Source of the DNA: DASYGT01 sp035999365
Lineage (GTDB): Bacteria > Actinomycetota > Actinomycetes > Mycobacteriales > Jatrophihabitantaceae
Length of the DNA: 64,000 bases
NCBI GenBank assembly: GCA_035999365.1
Contig: DASYGT010000054.1
Coordinates: forward strand, 1-64,000
Direction: 5' to 3'
The notes under the pieces were generated by a model. The model was not told the DNA's origin, did not search any database, and saw only the letters and a program-made list of their open reading frames with translations. A program made the translations under genes and the position numbers. Below, in pieces: positions 17,332 through 25,557 of the stretch. Every line of letters starts with the position of its first letter. The first letter of the stretch is position 1.

Positions 17332-17660
17332 TCGCCTCCGGACGCTTCGCGTGCGCTGCGGTAACCGAGATCGAGGAAGGAACCGACCAGGATCCCCGCG
17401 GCGACGATCGGGATCCACACCCAGACGAGGTAGATGTCCGCTCGGCCAATCACCACCAGCACGACCGTGTAGAGGATGAACGGCACGACGGCGCCGGCGA
17501 TGCACCGCGCGCGCAGCCCTGGATTGTCGCGCAGCATCTGCAGGTCAGCGTGCGTACTGCCGTGGCGGGCGGAGTCGTCCGGCGACTCGTCGCTGTGAGC
17601 CGCGCCCTCGGGCGATACGGCGTCGTCGGTCGCGTCGTCCGGTACAGAATGCCGCCCCAT
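17328..17660 (-). CDS. Small two-helix membrane protein, function unknown
   Basis: 110 aa. A charged, Asp/Ser-rich cytosolic N-terminus (about 50 residues, MGRHSVPDD...) is followed by two hydrophobic helices: CIAGAVVPFILYTVVLVVIG and YLVWVWIPIVAAGILVGSFL. The MGRHS start is common in small actinobacterial membrane proteins. The stop overlaps the end of the convergent CapA-like gene by four bases. It diverges from the zinc metallopeptidase gene at 17789. No domain is recognised. Confidence 0.7.
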   Translation of the reverse strand: MGRHSVPDDATDDAVSPEGAAHSDESPDDSARHGSTHADLQMLRDNPGLRARCIAGAVVPFILYTVVLVVIGRADIYLVWVWIPIVAAGILVGSFLDLGYRSAREASGGD

Positions 17661-17788
17661 CCGACCAGTCTCGCAAATTCCCGGCGCGACAGGTGCACAC
17701 AGTCAGGACCCAGGAGAGGCCGCGCCACCGGCACTAGACTCCGCGATGTCGCGACGCCGTCGGCCCGACACGCTGGAGGTCCTGACCC

Positions 17789-19264
17789 GTGCCGAAGAGA
17801 TCCGCCCGCTATCGCCTCGTCGCTGTGGCGGCCGCCTTCGCCGCGGCACTCTCCGGCTGCGGCAGCATCGTCGACGGCAAGCCGACCGTGGCACTACCCG
17901 CGAATGCGAACCTCACGGTCATCGGTGACTCCCACGACTCGTTCGACACCTCCGTCAAGAACGCGCTCAGCGATGTCATGACGTTCTGGCGCTCGGCGTA
18001 CCCATCGGTGTCCGGCGGTGCAGCGCTACCGCCGATCAAGGGCGGGCTCTTCTCGATCGACGGCGCGCAGGTCGTACAGACCGGAGTGGTGAGCGGCCCC
18101 GCGAAGCATGAGGGCTGCGTGGCTGAGAAACCCAGCTTCATCGTCGACAACGCCGCCTTCTGCACCCTCGACGACTCGATCGTCTGGGACCGCGACTACA
18201 GCCATCTCATCGGCGCGCTCACGAAGCGATACGGGCAGTTGCTGTTCGCCCTCGCATTTGCGCACGAGTTCGGTCACGCGATTCAGTACCGGCTAGGGAT
18301 CTTCGACAAGAATCCCCTCGTCATCGATACCGAGTCACAGGCCGACTGTGCAGCCGGTGCCTTCCTTGCCAGTGTTCTTGCCGGCAAGGCCAGCCACTAC
18401 GTCCGGCCCGACGCGCAGCAACTCGACCAGGCGCTGCTCGGATACCTCCAGGTCCGCGATTCAACGCCGGTGTCAGGGGCGGACATCTCGCATGGTGACG
18501 GCTTCGACCGCATCAGCGCGATCGACGACGGGCTCGCGCACGGAGCGACGTTCTGCTTCAGCGACACCTACTTCAACCGTAAGTTCACCGAGCGGCCGTT
18601 CGTCACCGACAGCGACTACATCAGTGGCGGCAACGAGAGCCTTGACCAGGTGCTCGATCCCAACAACCCGAACCAGGACCACAACGCCGGGGGCCTGCAG
18701 CCAGATCTCAACCGGTTCTGGACGGCAGCTGCCAAACGCATCAACAAGACCTTCGTGCCGGTCAAGATCGCCGAGGCCGCCCACCCTCGGTGTGGCGCGA
18801 GCGCATCGAGCGAGTTCGGTTACTGCCCGGACGACAACACCGTGTACTACAGCAAGAGCTACGCCGCGGCGGCGTACAACAGCCTCACCGCGCGTCAGAT
18901 CGATCCCGCCACAGGGGACGTCGCGCTCAACGACAACCAGCCCGCCGACTTCGCGCTCGGCACGCTGTTCGCGATCGGGTGGGGCATGGCCGTTCGTCAC
19001 CAGCTCTTCGGCAGGTCGATCGATGGAGCCGACGCCCTGCTCTCGGCGTCGTGCTACGTCGGGGCCTACGCCAAGGACATCAATCACGAGCCCACGACGA
19101 CGACGGCTGAATTCCTCCTCTCACCACCCGATCTGGACGAGGCGACCTCAGCGATGTTGACCCTCGTCGGGTCCGACCGGTCGTTCGGCGCACGCGGAAC
19201 CACCGGACGACAGCGCATCCAGTCGTTCGTCACCGGATACAACCAAGGGTTGTCCAGCTGCTGA
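17789..19264 (+). CDS. Neutral zinc metallopeptidase-like lipoprotein
   Basis: 491 aa, exported lipoprotein: lipobox ALSGC with Cys24. Zinc site AHEFGHAIQ (His159, Glu160, His163) with a probable third ligand in the downstream helix TESQADCAAGAF (Glu182), as in the YpfJ-type neutral zinc metallopeptidase family. The remaining C-terminal part has about six cysteines that could form disulfides outside the cell. GTG 17789 has an ideal GGAGGT eight bases upstream. It is followed after 28 bases by tldD, another protease system, though a common transcript is not proven. Confidence 0.87.
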   Translation: MPKRSARYRLVAVAAAFAAALSGCGSIVDGKPTVALPANANLTVIGDSHDSFDTSVKNALSDVMTFWRSAYPSVSGGAALPPIKGGLFSIDGAQVVQTGVVSGPAKHEGCVAEKPSFIVDNAAFCTLDDSIVWDRDYSHLIGALTKRYGQLLFALAFAHEFGHAIQYRLGIFDKNPLVIDTESQADCAAGAFLASVLAGKASHYVRPDAQQLDQALLGYLQVRDSTPVSGADISHGDGFDRISAIDDGLAHGATFCFSDTYFNRKFTERPFVTDSDYISGGNESLDQVLDPNNPNQDHNAGGLQPDLNRFWTAAAKRINKTFVPVKIAEAAHPRCGASASSEFGYCPDDNTVYYSKSYAAAAYNSLTARQIDPATGDVALNDNQPADFALGTLFAIGWGMAVRHQLFGRSIDGADALLSASCYVGAYAKDINHEPTTTTAEFLLSPPDLDEATSAMLTLVGSDRSFGARGTTGRQRIQSFVTGYNQGLSSC

Positions 19265-19292
19265 TCGCGGGTTTGGTCCCGCGTAGGTTCGG

Positions 19293-20801
19293 ATGATGGC
19301 GATCATCGACCCTTCGTTCCTCGCGTTGCCCGCCCGCGAACTCGCTGCCGCGGCACTCGAGCGTGCCGAACAACTCGGCGCCGAGCACGCCGACTTCCGG
19401 CTCGAACGCGTCCGTGTGGGGACGCTCCAGTTGCGGGACAACCAGCTCGACTCGAGTACGGACACCGAGGATCTCGGCCTGGCGGTGCGGGTGATCCACC
19501 AGGGCGCTTGGGGTTTCGCGAGTGGTGTCGCGCGCACTGTCGATACCGCCGTCCGGCTGGCCGAACGGGCAGTAGCCACGGCGCAGGTCAGCCGGGTGCT
19601 CAGTTCGGACCCGGTCGTGCTCGCCCCCGAGGACGTTCATGCCGACGTGGTCTGGGTGTCCTCGTATGACGTCGACCCCTTCGGCGTGCCCGAGGCCGAT
19701 CGCATCGGACGTCTCGTCGAGCTGTCCGAGCGCCTGCTGTCCTCGGACGGTGTCGACCACGTCGATGCCCACCTCGTGCAGGTCTTGGAGAACAAGTTCT
19801 ATGCCGACACCGCGGGCACGATCACGACGCAGCAACGGGTGCGGTTGCATCCGGAGTTCACCGCGGTCAATGTCGATCGCGGCGCCGGTACCTTCTCGTC
19901 GATGCGCACGCTCGCGCCGCCGGCCGGCCGTGGCTGGGAGTATCTCACGGGCACCGGCTGGGACTTCGATGCCGAGATTGCTGAGCTACCCGGCCTCCTG
20001 GCCGAACACGCCAAGGCACCGAGCGTCGAAGCCGGCAGCTACGACCTGGTGATCGATCCATCCAACCTGTGGTTGACGATCCACGAGTCGATAGGCCACG
20101 CGACCGAACTCGACCGCGCTCTCGGCTACGAGGCGGCCTACGCCGGGACGTCGTTCGCCACCGTCGAGAAACTCAACGCCCTGCGCTACGGCAGCGCACT
20201 CATGAATGTCACCGGCGACCGCACGGTCGAGCATGGTCTGGCGACGATCGGCTACGACGACGAAGGCGTGCAGGGCCAGCAGTTCGACATCGTGCACGAC
20301 GGCACGCTCGTCGGCTATCAGCTCAACCGGCAGATGGCACAAGCCAATGGAATGGGGCGCTCCAACGGGTGCGCATTCGCGGACTCGTCCGGTCACATTC
20401 CGTTGCAGCGGATGGCGAACGTGTCGTTGCAACCTGCGCCCGAAGGTCCGTCGGTGCAGGAATTGATCAGCGGGGTCGAGCGTGGCATCTACATTCTCGG
20501 CGACCGCTCGTGGTCGATCGATATGCAACGGTTCAATTTCCAGTTCACCGGGCAGCAATTCCATCGCATCGAGAACGGCAGACTTGTCGGACAGGTTCGT
20601 GACGTGGCGTACCAGGCGACGACCACGGACTTCTGGGGATCGATGGAGGCCGTCGGGGGTCCGGACACCTACGTACTCGGCGGCGCGTTCAACTGTGGCA
20701 AGGGGCAGCCCGGTCAGGTTGCGGCCGTGTCACACGGCTGTCCGGTCGCGCTGTTCAGGGGCATCAACGTCCTCAACACGGTCGCCGAGGGGGGACGCTG
20801 A
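19293..20801 (+). CDS. tldD: TldD metalloprotease subunit
   Basis: 502 aa, catalytic subunit of the TldD/TldE protease that degrades unfolded or modified small peptides (microcin B17 maturation and CcdA turnover in E. coli). The zinc motif HESIGH (His264, Glu265, His269) lies in the expected place. GMGRSNGCAFAD and the C-terminal FNCGKGQPGQV with cysteine are typical. A second ATG follows directly (19296). The stop overlaps the tldE ATG by one base. No RiPP precursor gene is visible nearby, so a general proteolytic role is more likely. Confidence 0.93.
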   Translation: MMAIIDPSFLALPARELAAAALERAEQLGAEHADFRLERVRVGTLQLRDNQLDSSTDTEDLGLAVRVIHQGAWGFASGVARTVDTAVRLAERAVATAQVSRVLSSDPVVLAPEDVHADVVWVSSYDVDPFGVPEADRIGRLVELSERLLSSDGVDHVDAHLVQVLENKFYADTAGTITTQQRVRLHPEFTAVNVDRGAGTFSSMRTLAPPAGRGWEYLTGTGWDFDAEIAELPGLLAEHAKAPSVEAGSYDLVIDPSNLWLTIHESIGHATELDRALGYEAAYAGTSFATVEKLNALRYGSALMNVTGDRTVEHGLATIGYDDEGVQGQQFDIVHDGTLVGYQLNRQMAQANGMGRSNGCAFADSSGHIPLQRMANVSLQPAPEGPSVQELISGVERGIYILGDRSWSIDMQRFNFQFTGQQFHRIENGRLVGQVRDVAYQATTTDFWGSMEAVGGPDTYVLGGAFNCGKGQPGQVAAVSHGCPVALFRGINVLNTVAEGGR

Positions 20802-22186
20802 TGCGGGCGCAGGAGATCGTCGAGCACGCTCTTGCCATGTCGGCGGCCGATGGCTGCGTGGTGATCGTCGGTGAGCACACCGAGACGAACCTGCGCTGGG
20901 CAGCGAACAGCCTGACCACGAACGGCCAGATGCAATCGCGATCGGTGACGGTGGTGTCGACCTTCGACGGGTCGGACGGAGTGCGTGCCGGCGTGGTGAC
21001 GCGGTCGGTCACCAGCGCCGCCGAGCTAGGTGCGCTGGTGCACGGATCGGAAGAGGCCGGGCGTTCGGCCGCGCCGTCGGACGACGCAGCACCACTTGTC
21101 GAGAACTACTCGCACGACGACGACTGGGCAGCGGATCCGGCTGAAACGTCGGTCGGCGTGTTCGAGGACTTCGCTCCAGCACTCGGGTCCACCCTCGATC
21201 GGTGGCGCGCGGATGGCCAGTTGCTGTACGGCTTCGCCGAGCATCAGATGACGACGTCCTACCTGGGCACCTCCACCGGGTTGCGGCGCCGCCATGACCA
21301 ACCGACGGGGCGCCTCGAGCTGAACGGAAAGTCGTCCGATCTCACGCGGTCGGCCTGGTCGGGCCAGCACACGCGTGACTTCGCCGACGTCGACGTCGAG
21401 GCGTCGGCGGCGGCGCTCGCGACCAGGCTCGGCTGGGCTGAGACGCACATCGACCTCCCAGCGGGGCGGTACGAGACGATCCTTCCGCCGTCGTCCGTCG
21501 CAGACTTGATGATCTACGCGTACTGGACCGCGTCGGCGCGCGACGCGGAGGAGGGGCGCAACGTCTATGCCGTCGGCGACGGCGGGACCCGTATCGGGGA
21601 GCGGCTGGCGACGTTGCCCGTCACGCTGCGCTCCGACCCATCCGAGCCGGGGTTGCAGTGCGCGCCATTCGAGATCGCGACACGGTCCCATGGCGGTGTG
21701 CAGTCGGTGTTCGACAACGGCACGCCGATCGAAGCGACCGAATGGATCCGCGACGGGTCCCTGCACAATCTCGCCCGGACCCGTGCTTGGGCGGCGAACA
21801 TCGGTACGGCTCCGGCGTTGTTCGCATCGAATCTGATCCTCGACAATGTCGGGGCGACATCGACGCTCGAGGAGATGATCTCGAGCACCGAGCGCGGTTT
21901 GCTGCTGACCTCCCTGTGGTACATCCGTGAGGTCGATCCGCAAACCTTGCTGCTCACCGGACTTACGCGCGATGGCGTGTACCTCGTCGAGGACGGACAG
22001 GTCCGGGGCGCGGTCAACAACTTTCGCTTCAACGAGTCGCCGATCGATCTGCTGCGACGTGCCACAGAGGCGGGCGCCACGGTCCCCACGCTCTCGCGTG
22101 AGTGGAGCGACTACTTCATGCGCACGGCCATGCCGGCATTGCGCATTCCAGATTTCAACATGTCGACGGTCAGCGAGGCGCAATAG
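20801..22186 (+). CDS. tldE: TldE/PmbA metalloprotease partner subunit
   Basis: 461 aa partner of TldD. It has the PmbA/TldE fold but, as in the family, no HExxxH zinc motif. Recognisable are ITTSYLGTSTGLRRRHDQPTG-like N-domain sequence, DLMIYAYWTASARDAEEGRN and the C-terminal GLTRDGVYLVEDGQVRGAV-type region. It is translationally coupled to tldD by a one-base overlap, so the heterodimer is made from one transcript. Confidence 0.92.
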   Translation: MRAQEIVEHALAMSAADGCVVIVGEHTETNLRWAANSLTTNGQMQSRSVTVVSTFDGSDGVRAGVVTRSVTSAAELGALVHGSEEAGRSAAPSDDAAPLVENYSHDDDWAADPAETSVGVFEDFAPALGSTLDRWRADGQLLYGFAEHQMTTSYLGTSTGLRRRHDQPTGRLELNGKSSDLTRSAWSGQHTRDFADVDVEASAAALATRLGWAETHIDLPAGRYETILPPSSVADLMIYAYWTASARDAEEGRNVYAVGDGGTRIGERLATLPVTLRSDPSEPGLQCAPFEIATRSHGGVQSVFDNGTPIEATEWIRDGSLHNLARTRAWAANIGTAPALFASNLILDNVGATSTLEEMISSTERGLLLTSLWYIREVDPQTLLLTGLTRDGVYLVEDGQVRGAVNNFRFNESPIDLLRRATEAGATVPTLSREWSDYFMRTAMPALRIPDFNMSTVSEAQ

Positions 22187-22328
22187 GCCGTCGCCCCGTC
22201 CACGCGGCTGCTCGAATTTGTCGATTAGCCAAACAATTCCACCGCGCAGGCGCAGGTGTTGCCGCGCGCCCTAACCCCATGCCGGTGTGAGAAGAGCCGC
22301 AGGAAAGGCGGGGCTGGAAGCGTTACCG

Positions 22329-22402
22329 GGGGATTAAACTCATTTGAACAAATCCCCTTTCGGGCGCGTCGGTAACACCGACGCCACAGTCGACGTCGAC
22401 TG
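22329..22402. promoter_or_regulatory. pckG leader with three inverted repeats
   Basis: The 230 bases before pckG hold three symmetric elements in a row. First, GGGGATT/AATCCCC (22329-22335 and 22351-22357). Second, GCGTCGGT-AAC-ACCGACGC (22366-22384), perfect 8-base arms with a 3-base loop. Third, CAGTCGACGTCGACTG (22387-22402), a perfect 16-base palindrome. The last ends two bases before the GAGGAG ribosome site of pckG. They could be operators or an RNA structure gating translation. The first could also terminate tldE transcripts, but it lacks a T-run. Confidence 0.55.
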
Positions 22403-22416
22403 GCGAGGAGTAGCGC

Positions 22417-24237
22417 ATGACCACCAGTACGGTTCCTGGCTTGGATACCGCTCCCACAACCCACGCGAAGCTGCTTGCGTGGGTTCGCGAGACTGCGGAG
22501 CTGACCCAGCCAGATCGCGTCGAGTGGGTCGACGGTTCGCCCGAGGAGTGGGCCCGCATCACCGATCTGCTCGTCGACACCGGCACATTCGTCCAGCTCA
22601 ACCCCGAGAAGAAGCCGAACTCATTCTGGTGCGCGTCAGACCCCACCGACGTCGCGCGCGTCGAAGACCGCACGTTCATCTGCAGCCGCGACCCGAAGGA
22701 CGCCGGCGCGACGAACAACTGGATGAACCCCGAGGACATGAAGGCGATCCTCACCGAGCGCTTCCGCGGCAGCATGCGCGGGCGCACCATGTACGTCCTG
22801 CCGTACTGCATGGGCCCGCTCACCGCGGCCGAGCCCATGCTGGGTGCGGAGATCACCGACTCGCCCTACGTCGTCGCCTCGATGCATGTGATGACGCGGC
22901 TCGGCACCAAGGCACTCGACCTGTTCACCGACGAGCGCGACTTCGTCCCCGGTCTGCATTCGATCGGTGCGCCGCTCGAGCCGGGCGAGCAGGACGTCGC
23001 CTGGCCGTGCAATGACACGAAATACATAGTGCACTTCCCCGAGGAGCGGCTTATCTGGTCCTACGGTTCGGGGTACGGCGGCAACGCATTGCTGGGCAAG
23101 AAGTGCTACTCGCTGCGCATCGCGTCGGTGAAGGCCCGCGACGAGGGCTGGCTTGCCGAGCACATGTTGATCGCCAAACTGACGTCGCCGGAGAAGAAGG
23201 TCTACTTCATCGCCGCGGCATTCCCGTCCGCATGCGGCAAGACGAACATGGCGATGCTCGAGCCCACGCTTCCGGGCTGGAAGGTCGAGACGATCGGCGA
23301 CGACATCGCCTGGATCCGTATCGGCGACGACGGCCGCTTCTACGCGGTCAACCCCGAGAACGGCTTTTTCGGCGTCGCGCCGGGAACCGACTTCCACACC
23401 AACCCGAACGCGATGCGCACCATTGCGAAGGGCAACTCGGTCTTCACGAACGTGGCGCTCACCGATGACGGAGACATCTGGTGGGAGGGCATGGGTGAGC
23501 CCCCCGCGCACCTGACCAGCTGGAAGAAACAGGACTGGACCCCGGCATCAAGCGAGCCGAGCAGCCACCCCAACTCGCGCTACTGCACGCCGATCGAGCA
23601 GTGCGACACGAAGGCTGCCGAGTGGGACGACCCCAACGGCGTGCCGCTGGACGCGATCTTCTTCGGTGGCCGCCGCCGCGACACCGTGCCTCTCGTCACC
23701 GAAGCTCGTGACTGGCAGCACGGTGTGTTCATGGGGGCGACTCTCTCGTCCGAGACGACGGCTGCTGCCACGGGCGCGGTCGGCGTTGTGCGCCGCGACC
23801 CGATGGCGATGCTGCCGTTCATCGGCTACAACGCCGGCGACTATTTCGCCCACTGGATCGAGGTCGGCAAGGGCGCCGATGCGGTCAAGCTGCCGAAGAT
23901 CTTCTACGTCAACTGGTTCCGCCGCGACGCCGAAGGCAACTTCACCTGGCCCGGGTTCGGCGAGAACATCCGCGTGCTCAAGTGGGCCCTCGAGCGCATC
24001 GAAGGCAAGGCCGCCGCGATCGACACTCCGATCGGTCGCGTTCCGACACCGGAAGCTCTGGACACCGAGGGCCTGAACATGTCGGCCGAGGATCTGCAGA
24101 AGGCGCTCACCGTCGATGTCGAGGAGTGGAAGGCCGAGATTCCCCTGATCGAGGCGTGGTTCGACAAGATCGGACCCGCCGTGCCGTCCTCGTTGCGCGA
24201 CGAACTCGAGTCCCTGAAGCTGCGGCTCAACGGATAA
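22417..24237 (+). CDS. pckG: Phosphoenolpyruvate carboxykinase (GTP)
   Basis: 606 aa, standard length for GTP-dependent PEPCK: oxaloacetate + GTP gives PEP + CO2 + GDP, linking the TCA cycle to gluconeogenesis. Diagnostic segments: EGWLAEHMLI, the kinase loop FPSACGKTNMAM with the hyper-reactive cysteine, GDDIAWIRIGDDGR, and FFGGRRRDTVPLV. The N-terminal and C-terminal domains are complete (FGENIRVLKW near the end). The ATG follows GAGGAG by six bases. The unusual palindromic leader suggests tight carbon-source control. In the same window malic enzyme and NAD-GDH cover other anaplerotic steps. Confidence 0.97.
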   Translation: MTTSTVPGLDTAPTTHAKLLAWVRETAELTQPDRVEWVDGSPEEWARITDLLVDTGTFVQLNPEKKPNSFWCASDPTDVARVEDRTFICSRDPKDAGATNNWMNPEDMKAILTERFRGSMRGRTMYVLPYCMGPLTAAEPMLGAEITDSPYVVASMHVMTRLGTKALDLFTDERDFVPGLHSIGAPLEPGEQDVAWPCNDTKYIVHFPEERLIWSYGSGYGGNALLGKKCYSLRIASVKARDEGWLAEHMLIAKLTSPEKKVYFIAAAFPSACGKTNMAMLEPTLPGWKVETIGDDIAWIRIGDDGRFYAVNPENGFFGVAPGTDFHTNPNAMRTIAKGNSVFTNVALTDDGDIWWEGMGEPPAHLTSWKKQDWTPASSEPSSHPNSRYCTPIEQCDTKAAEWDDPNGVPLDAIFFGGRRRDTVPLVTEARDWQHGVFMGATLSSETTAAATGAVGVVRRDPMAMLPFIGYNAGDYFAHWIEVGKGADAVKLPKIFYVNWFRRDAEGNFTWPGFGENIRVLKWALERIEGKAAAIDTPIGRVPTPEALDTEGLNMSAEDLQKALTVDVEEWKAEIPLIEAWFDKIGPAVPSSLRDELESLKLRLNG

Positions 24238-24363
24238 TCCGGCGAACCGGTCCTTTCGGTCACGAGGCGAACGGCACCACTAGAGGCCCACGTGTATCCG
24301 GTGATACCTTCCGGCAATTGGCCGCGCTGAGGTGTGCGCGCCTCGGGGAAAGGGACCTCTGAC

Positions 24364-24903
24364 ATGACCACATTCGCACCCGCGAAGCCACGCCACGCGA
24401 GCGGCTCCGGGCGGAACAAGTTCATCGCCCTGCTGGCGGCCGTCGGCTCGGTATTCCTCCTTGCCGCCTGCCACCTCGTCGGCAGCGGCAGCATCACGTC
24501 GATCAACGGGCAGGGCAAGGCGAGCTTCACCTTCGACATCAACTGCCCGGACTCCGGCCCCGCCAAGGGTGTGCTCACCTACGCCGACACCCCGGTGCAT
24601 CTGTCCCTGCACGGCGTCGTGACCGGTAGTTCCGACTCGACCTGTGGCAGCGTGCCGACCACCACTGTCACGGTGACCGTCGACGGCGGCGCGGGGCCGA
24701 ACGTCTTCGGTCCCGGCGAGACGATCGTCGGTACGTACAAGCCGCTCAAGCCGGGCGCGGGCGGCACGTTCAGCCTCACCGTGATCCCGGGTGGAACCGC
24801 TCAGGATCACTCCGGCTGGTTCTGCATCGCGATCTACGGCGGCGTCTACAGCGGCTACACCAACGCCGGCTTCGTCGACCTGGGCAACATCGTCGGCCAG
24901 TAG
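24364..24903 (+). CDS. Secreted lipoprotein of unknown function
   Basis: 179 aa. A basic N-terminus and hydrophobic stretch end in the lipobox LLAAC (Cys36), so it is a membrane-anchored surface protein. The mature part is Gly/Thr/Val-rich with beta-strand character (KASFTFDINCPDS, TVTVTVDGGAGPNVFGPG, GTFSLTVIPGG) and three further cysteines, suggesting a small beta-sandwich. No family recognised. ATG 24364 is used because GGGGAAAGGGA lies about nine bases upstream. Transcription probably ends at the perfect hairpin 24934-24970. Confidence 0.78.
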   Translation: MTTFAPAKPRHASGSGRNKFIALLAAVGSVFLLAACHLVGSGSITSINGQGKASFTFDINCPDSGPAKGVLTYADTPVHLSLHGVVTGSSDSTCGSVPTTTVTVTVDGGAGPNVFGPGETIVGTYKPLKPGAGGTFSLTVIPGGTAQDHSGWFCIAIYGGVYSGYTNAGFVDLGNIVGQ

Positions 24904-24933
24904 CTCCGCCGCTCTTCCGAACCACTGCTGCTC

Positions 24934-24970
24934 TGAACGACCTCCGCCGGTTATCGGTGGAGGTCGTTCA
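24934..24970. terminator. Bidirectional hairpin terminator reaching into the Nudix gene
   Basis: Perfect 12-base inverted repeat TGAACGACCTCC / GGAGGTCGTTCA with further inner pairing around a short TTA loop. It lies between the convergent lipoprotein and Nudix genes. The loop carries the Nudix stop codon and the right arm encodes its last residues. There is no T-run, as is usual for actinobacterial terminators. Confidence 0.75.
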
Positions 24971-25484
24971 GCATCAGCGCGGCGACGCTGTGTGAATCGG
25001 CCAGCTCGCCGGTGGCGATCATCGCCCGCACGTCCCCCTCTGGGAACCACCGGTGCACCATGTCCTGCTCGCTTACCTCACGGCGCGGCGGCCCCGGTGT
25101 GAGGTCGCTCGCGCGGAAGACGTCGAACGACTGCGAGCTGTATCCGTACGCGGCGAACATCCGACCCAGGTGCTCCAGGCAACCCGCCCGAAGGCCGGTC
25201 TCCTCGGCGAGTTCGGCCGCTGCGAGCTCCTCGGCCGTCCCCGTCTGCCCGTGCGACCAACCGCCCTGCGGAAACTCCCACTGCCGGCTGGCGACCGGAT
25301 AGCGGTATTGCTGCACGAGCCAGAAACCAGCGTCGCTCACCGGCAACACCACCACGAAGTCCTGCTTCTCGACCACTGCGTAGGTGCCCACGCTGCCGTC
25401 GGCGAAGCTGATGTCGTCCTCACGCAGGCGGAGCCACGGGCTGCGATAGATCTCGCGGCTCGTCAATTGGCGGATGTCACTCAC
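24951..25484 (-). CDS. Nudix hydrolase, ADP-ribose pyrophosphatase-like
   Basis: 177 aa from GTG 25484 (a TTG at 25496 would add four residues). Hydrolyses a nucleoside diphosphate linked to another moiety; the overall layout (EIYRSPWLRLREDDISF, VVVLPVSDAGFWLVQQYRYPV) is ADP-ribose-pyrophosphatase-like. The Nudix box reads PQGGWSHGQT then EELAAAELAEETGL: the metal-binding ELxEE is intact, but the usual Arg before it is Ala and the first box Glu is shifted. Similar degeneration occurs in an actinobacterial subgroup, so activity is still likely. Its last codons form one arm of the terminator with the convergent lipoprotein gene. Divergent from the helicase gene at 25558. Confidence 0.85.
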   Translation of the reverse strand: MSDIRQLTSREIYRSPWLRLREDDISFADGSVGTYAVVEKQDFVVVLPVSDAGFWLVQQYRYPVASRQWEFPQGGWSHGQTGTAEELAAAELAEETGLRAGCLEHLGRMFAAYGYSSQSFDVFRASDLTPGPPRREVSEQDMVHRWFPEGDVRAMIATGELADSHSVAALMLNDLHR

Positions 25485-25557
25485 ACCTGCACCCAACCAC
25501 GACCCTCACGCGCAGGGGCGAAATCGAGTTGTCCGAAGCGCGTAGCGTCTACACATC

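Noticed and set aside
19293..22186. RiPP (microcin-type) cluster around tldD/tldE
   Set aside because: No precursor peptide, cyclodehydratase or exporter gene is adjacent; TldD/TldE alone are common housekeeping proteases.
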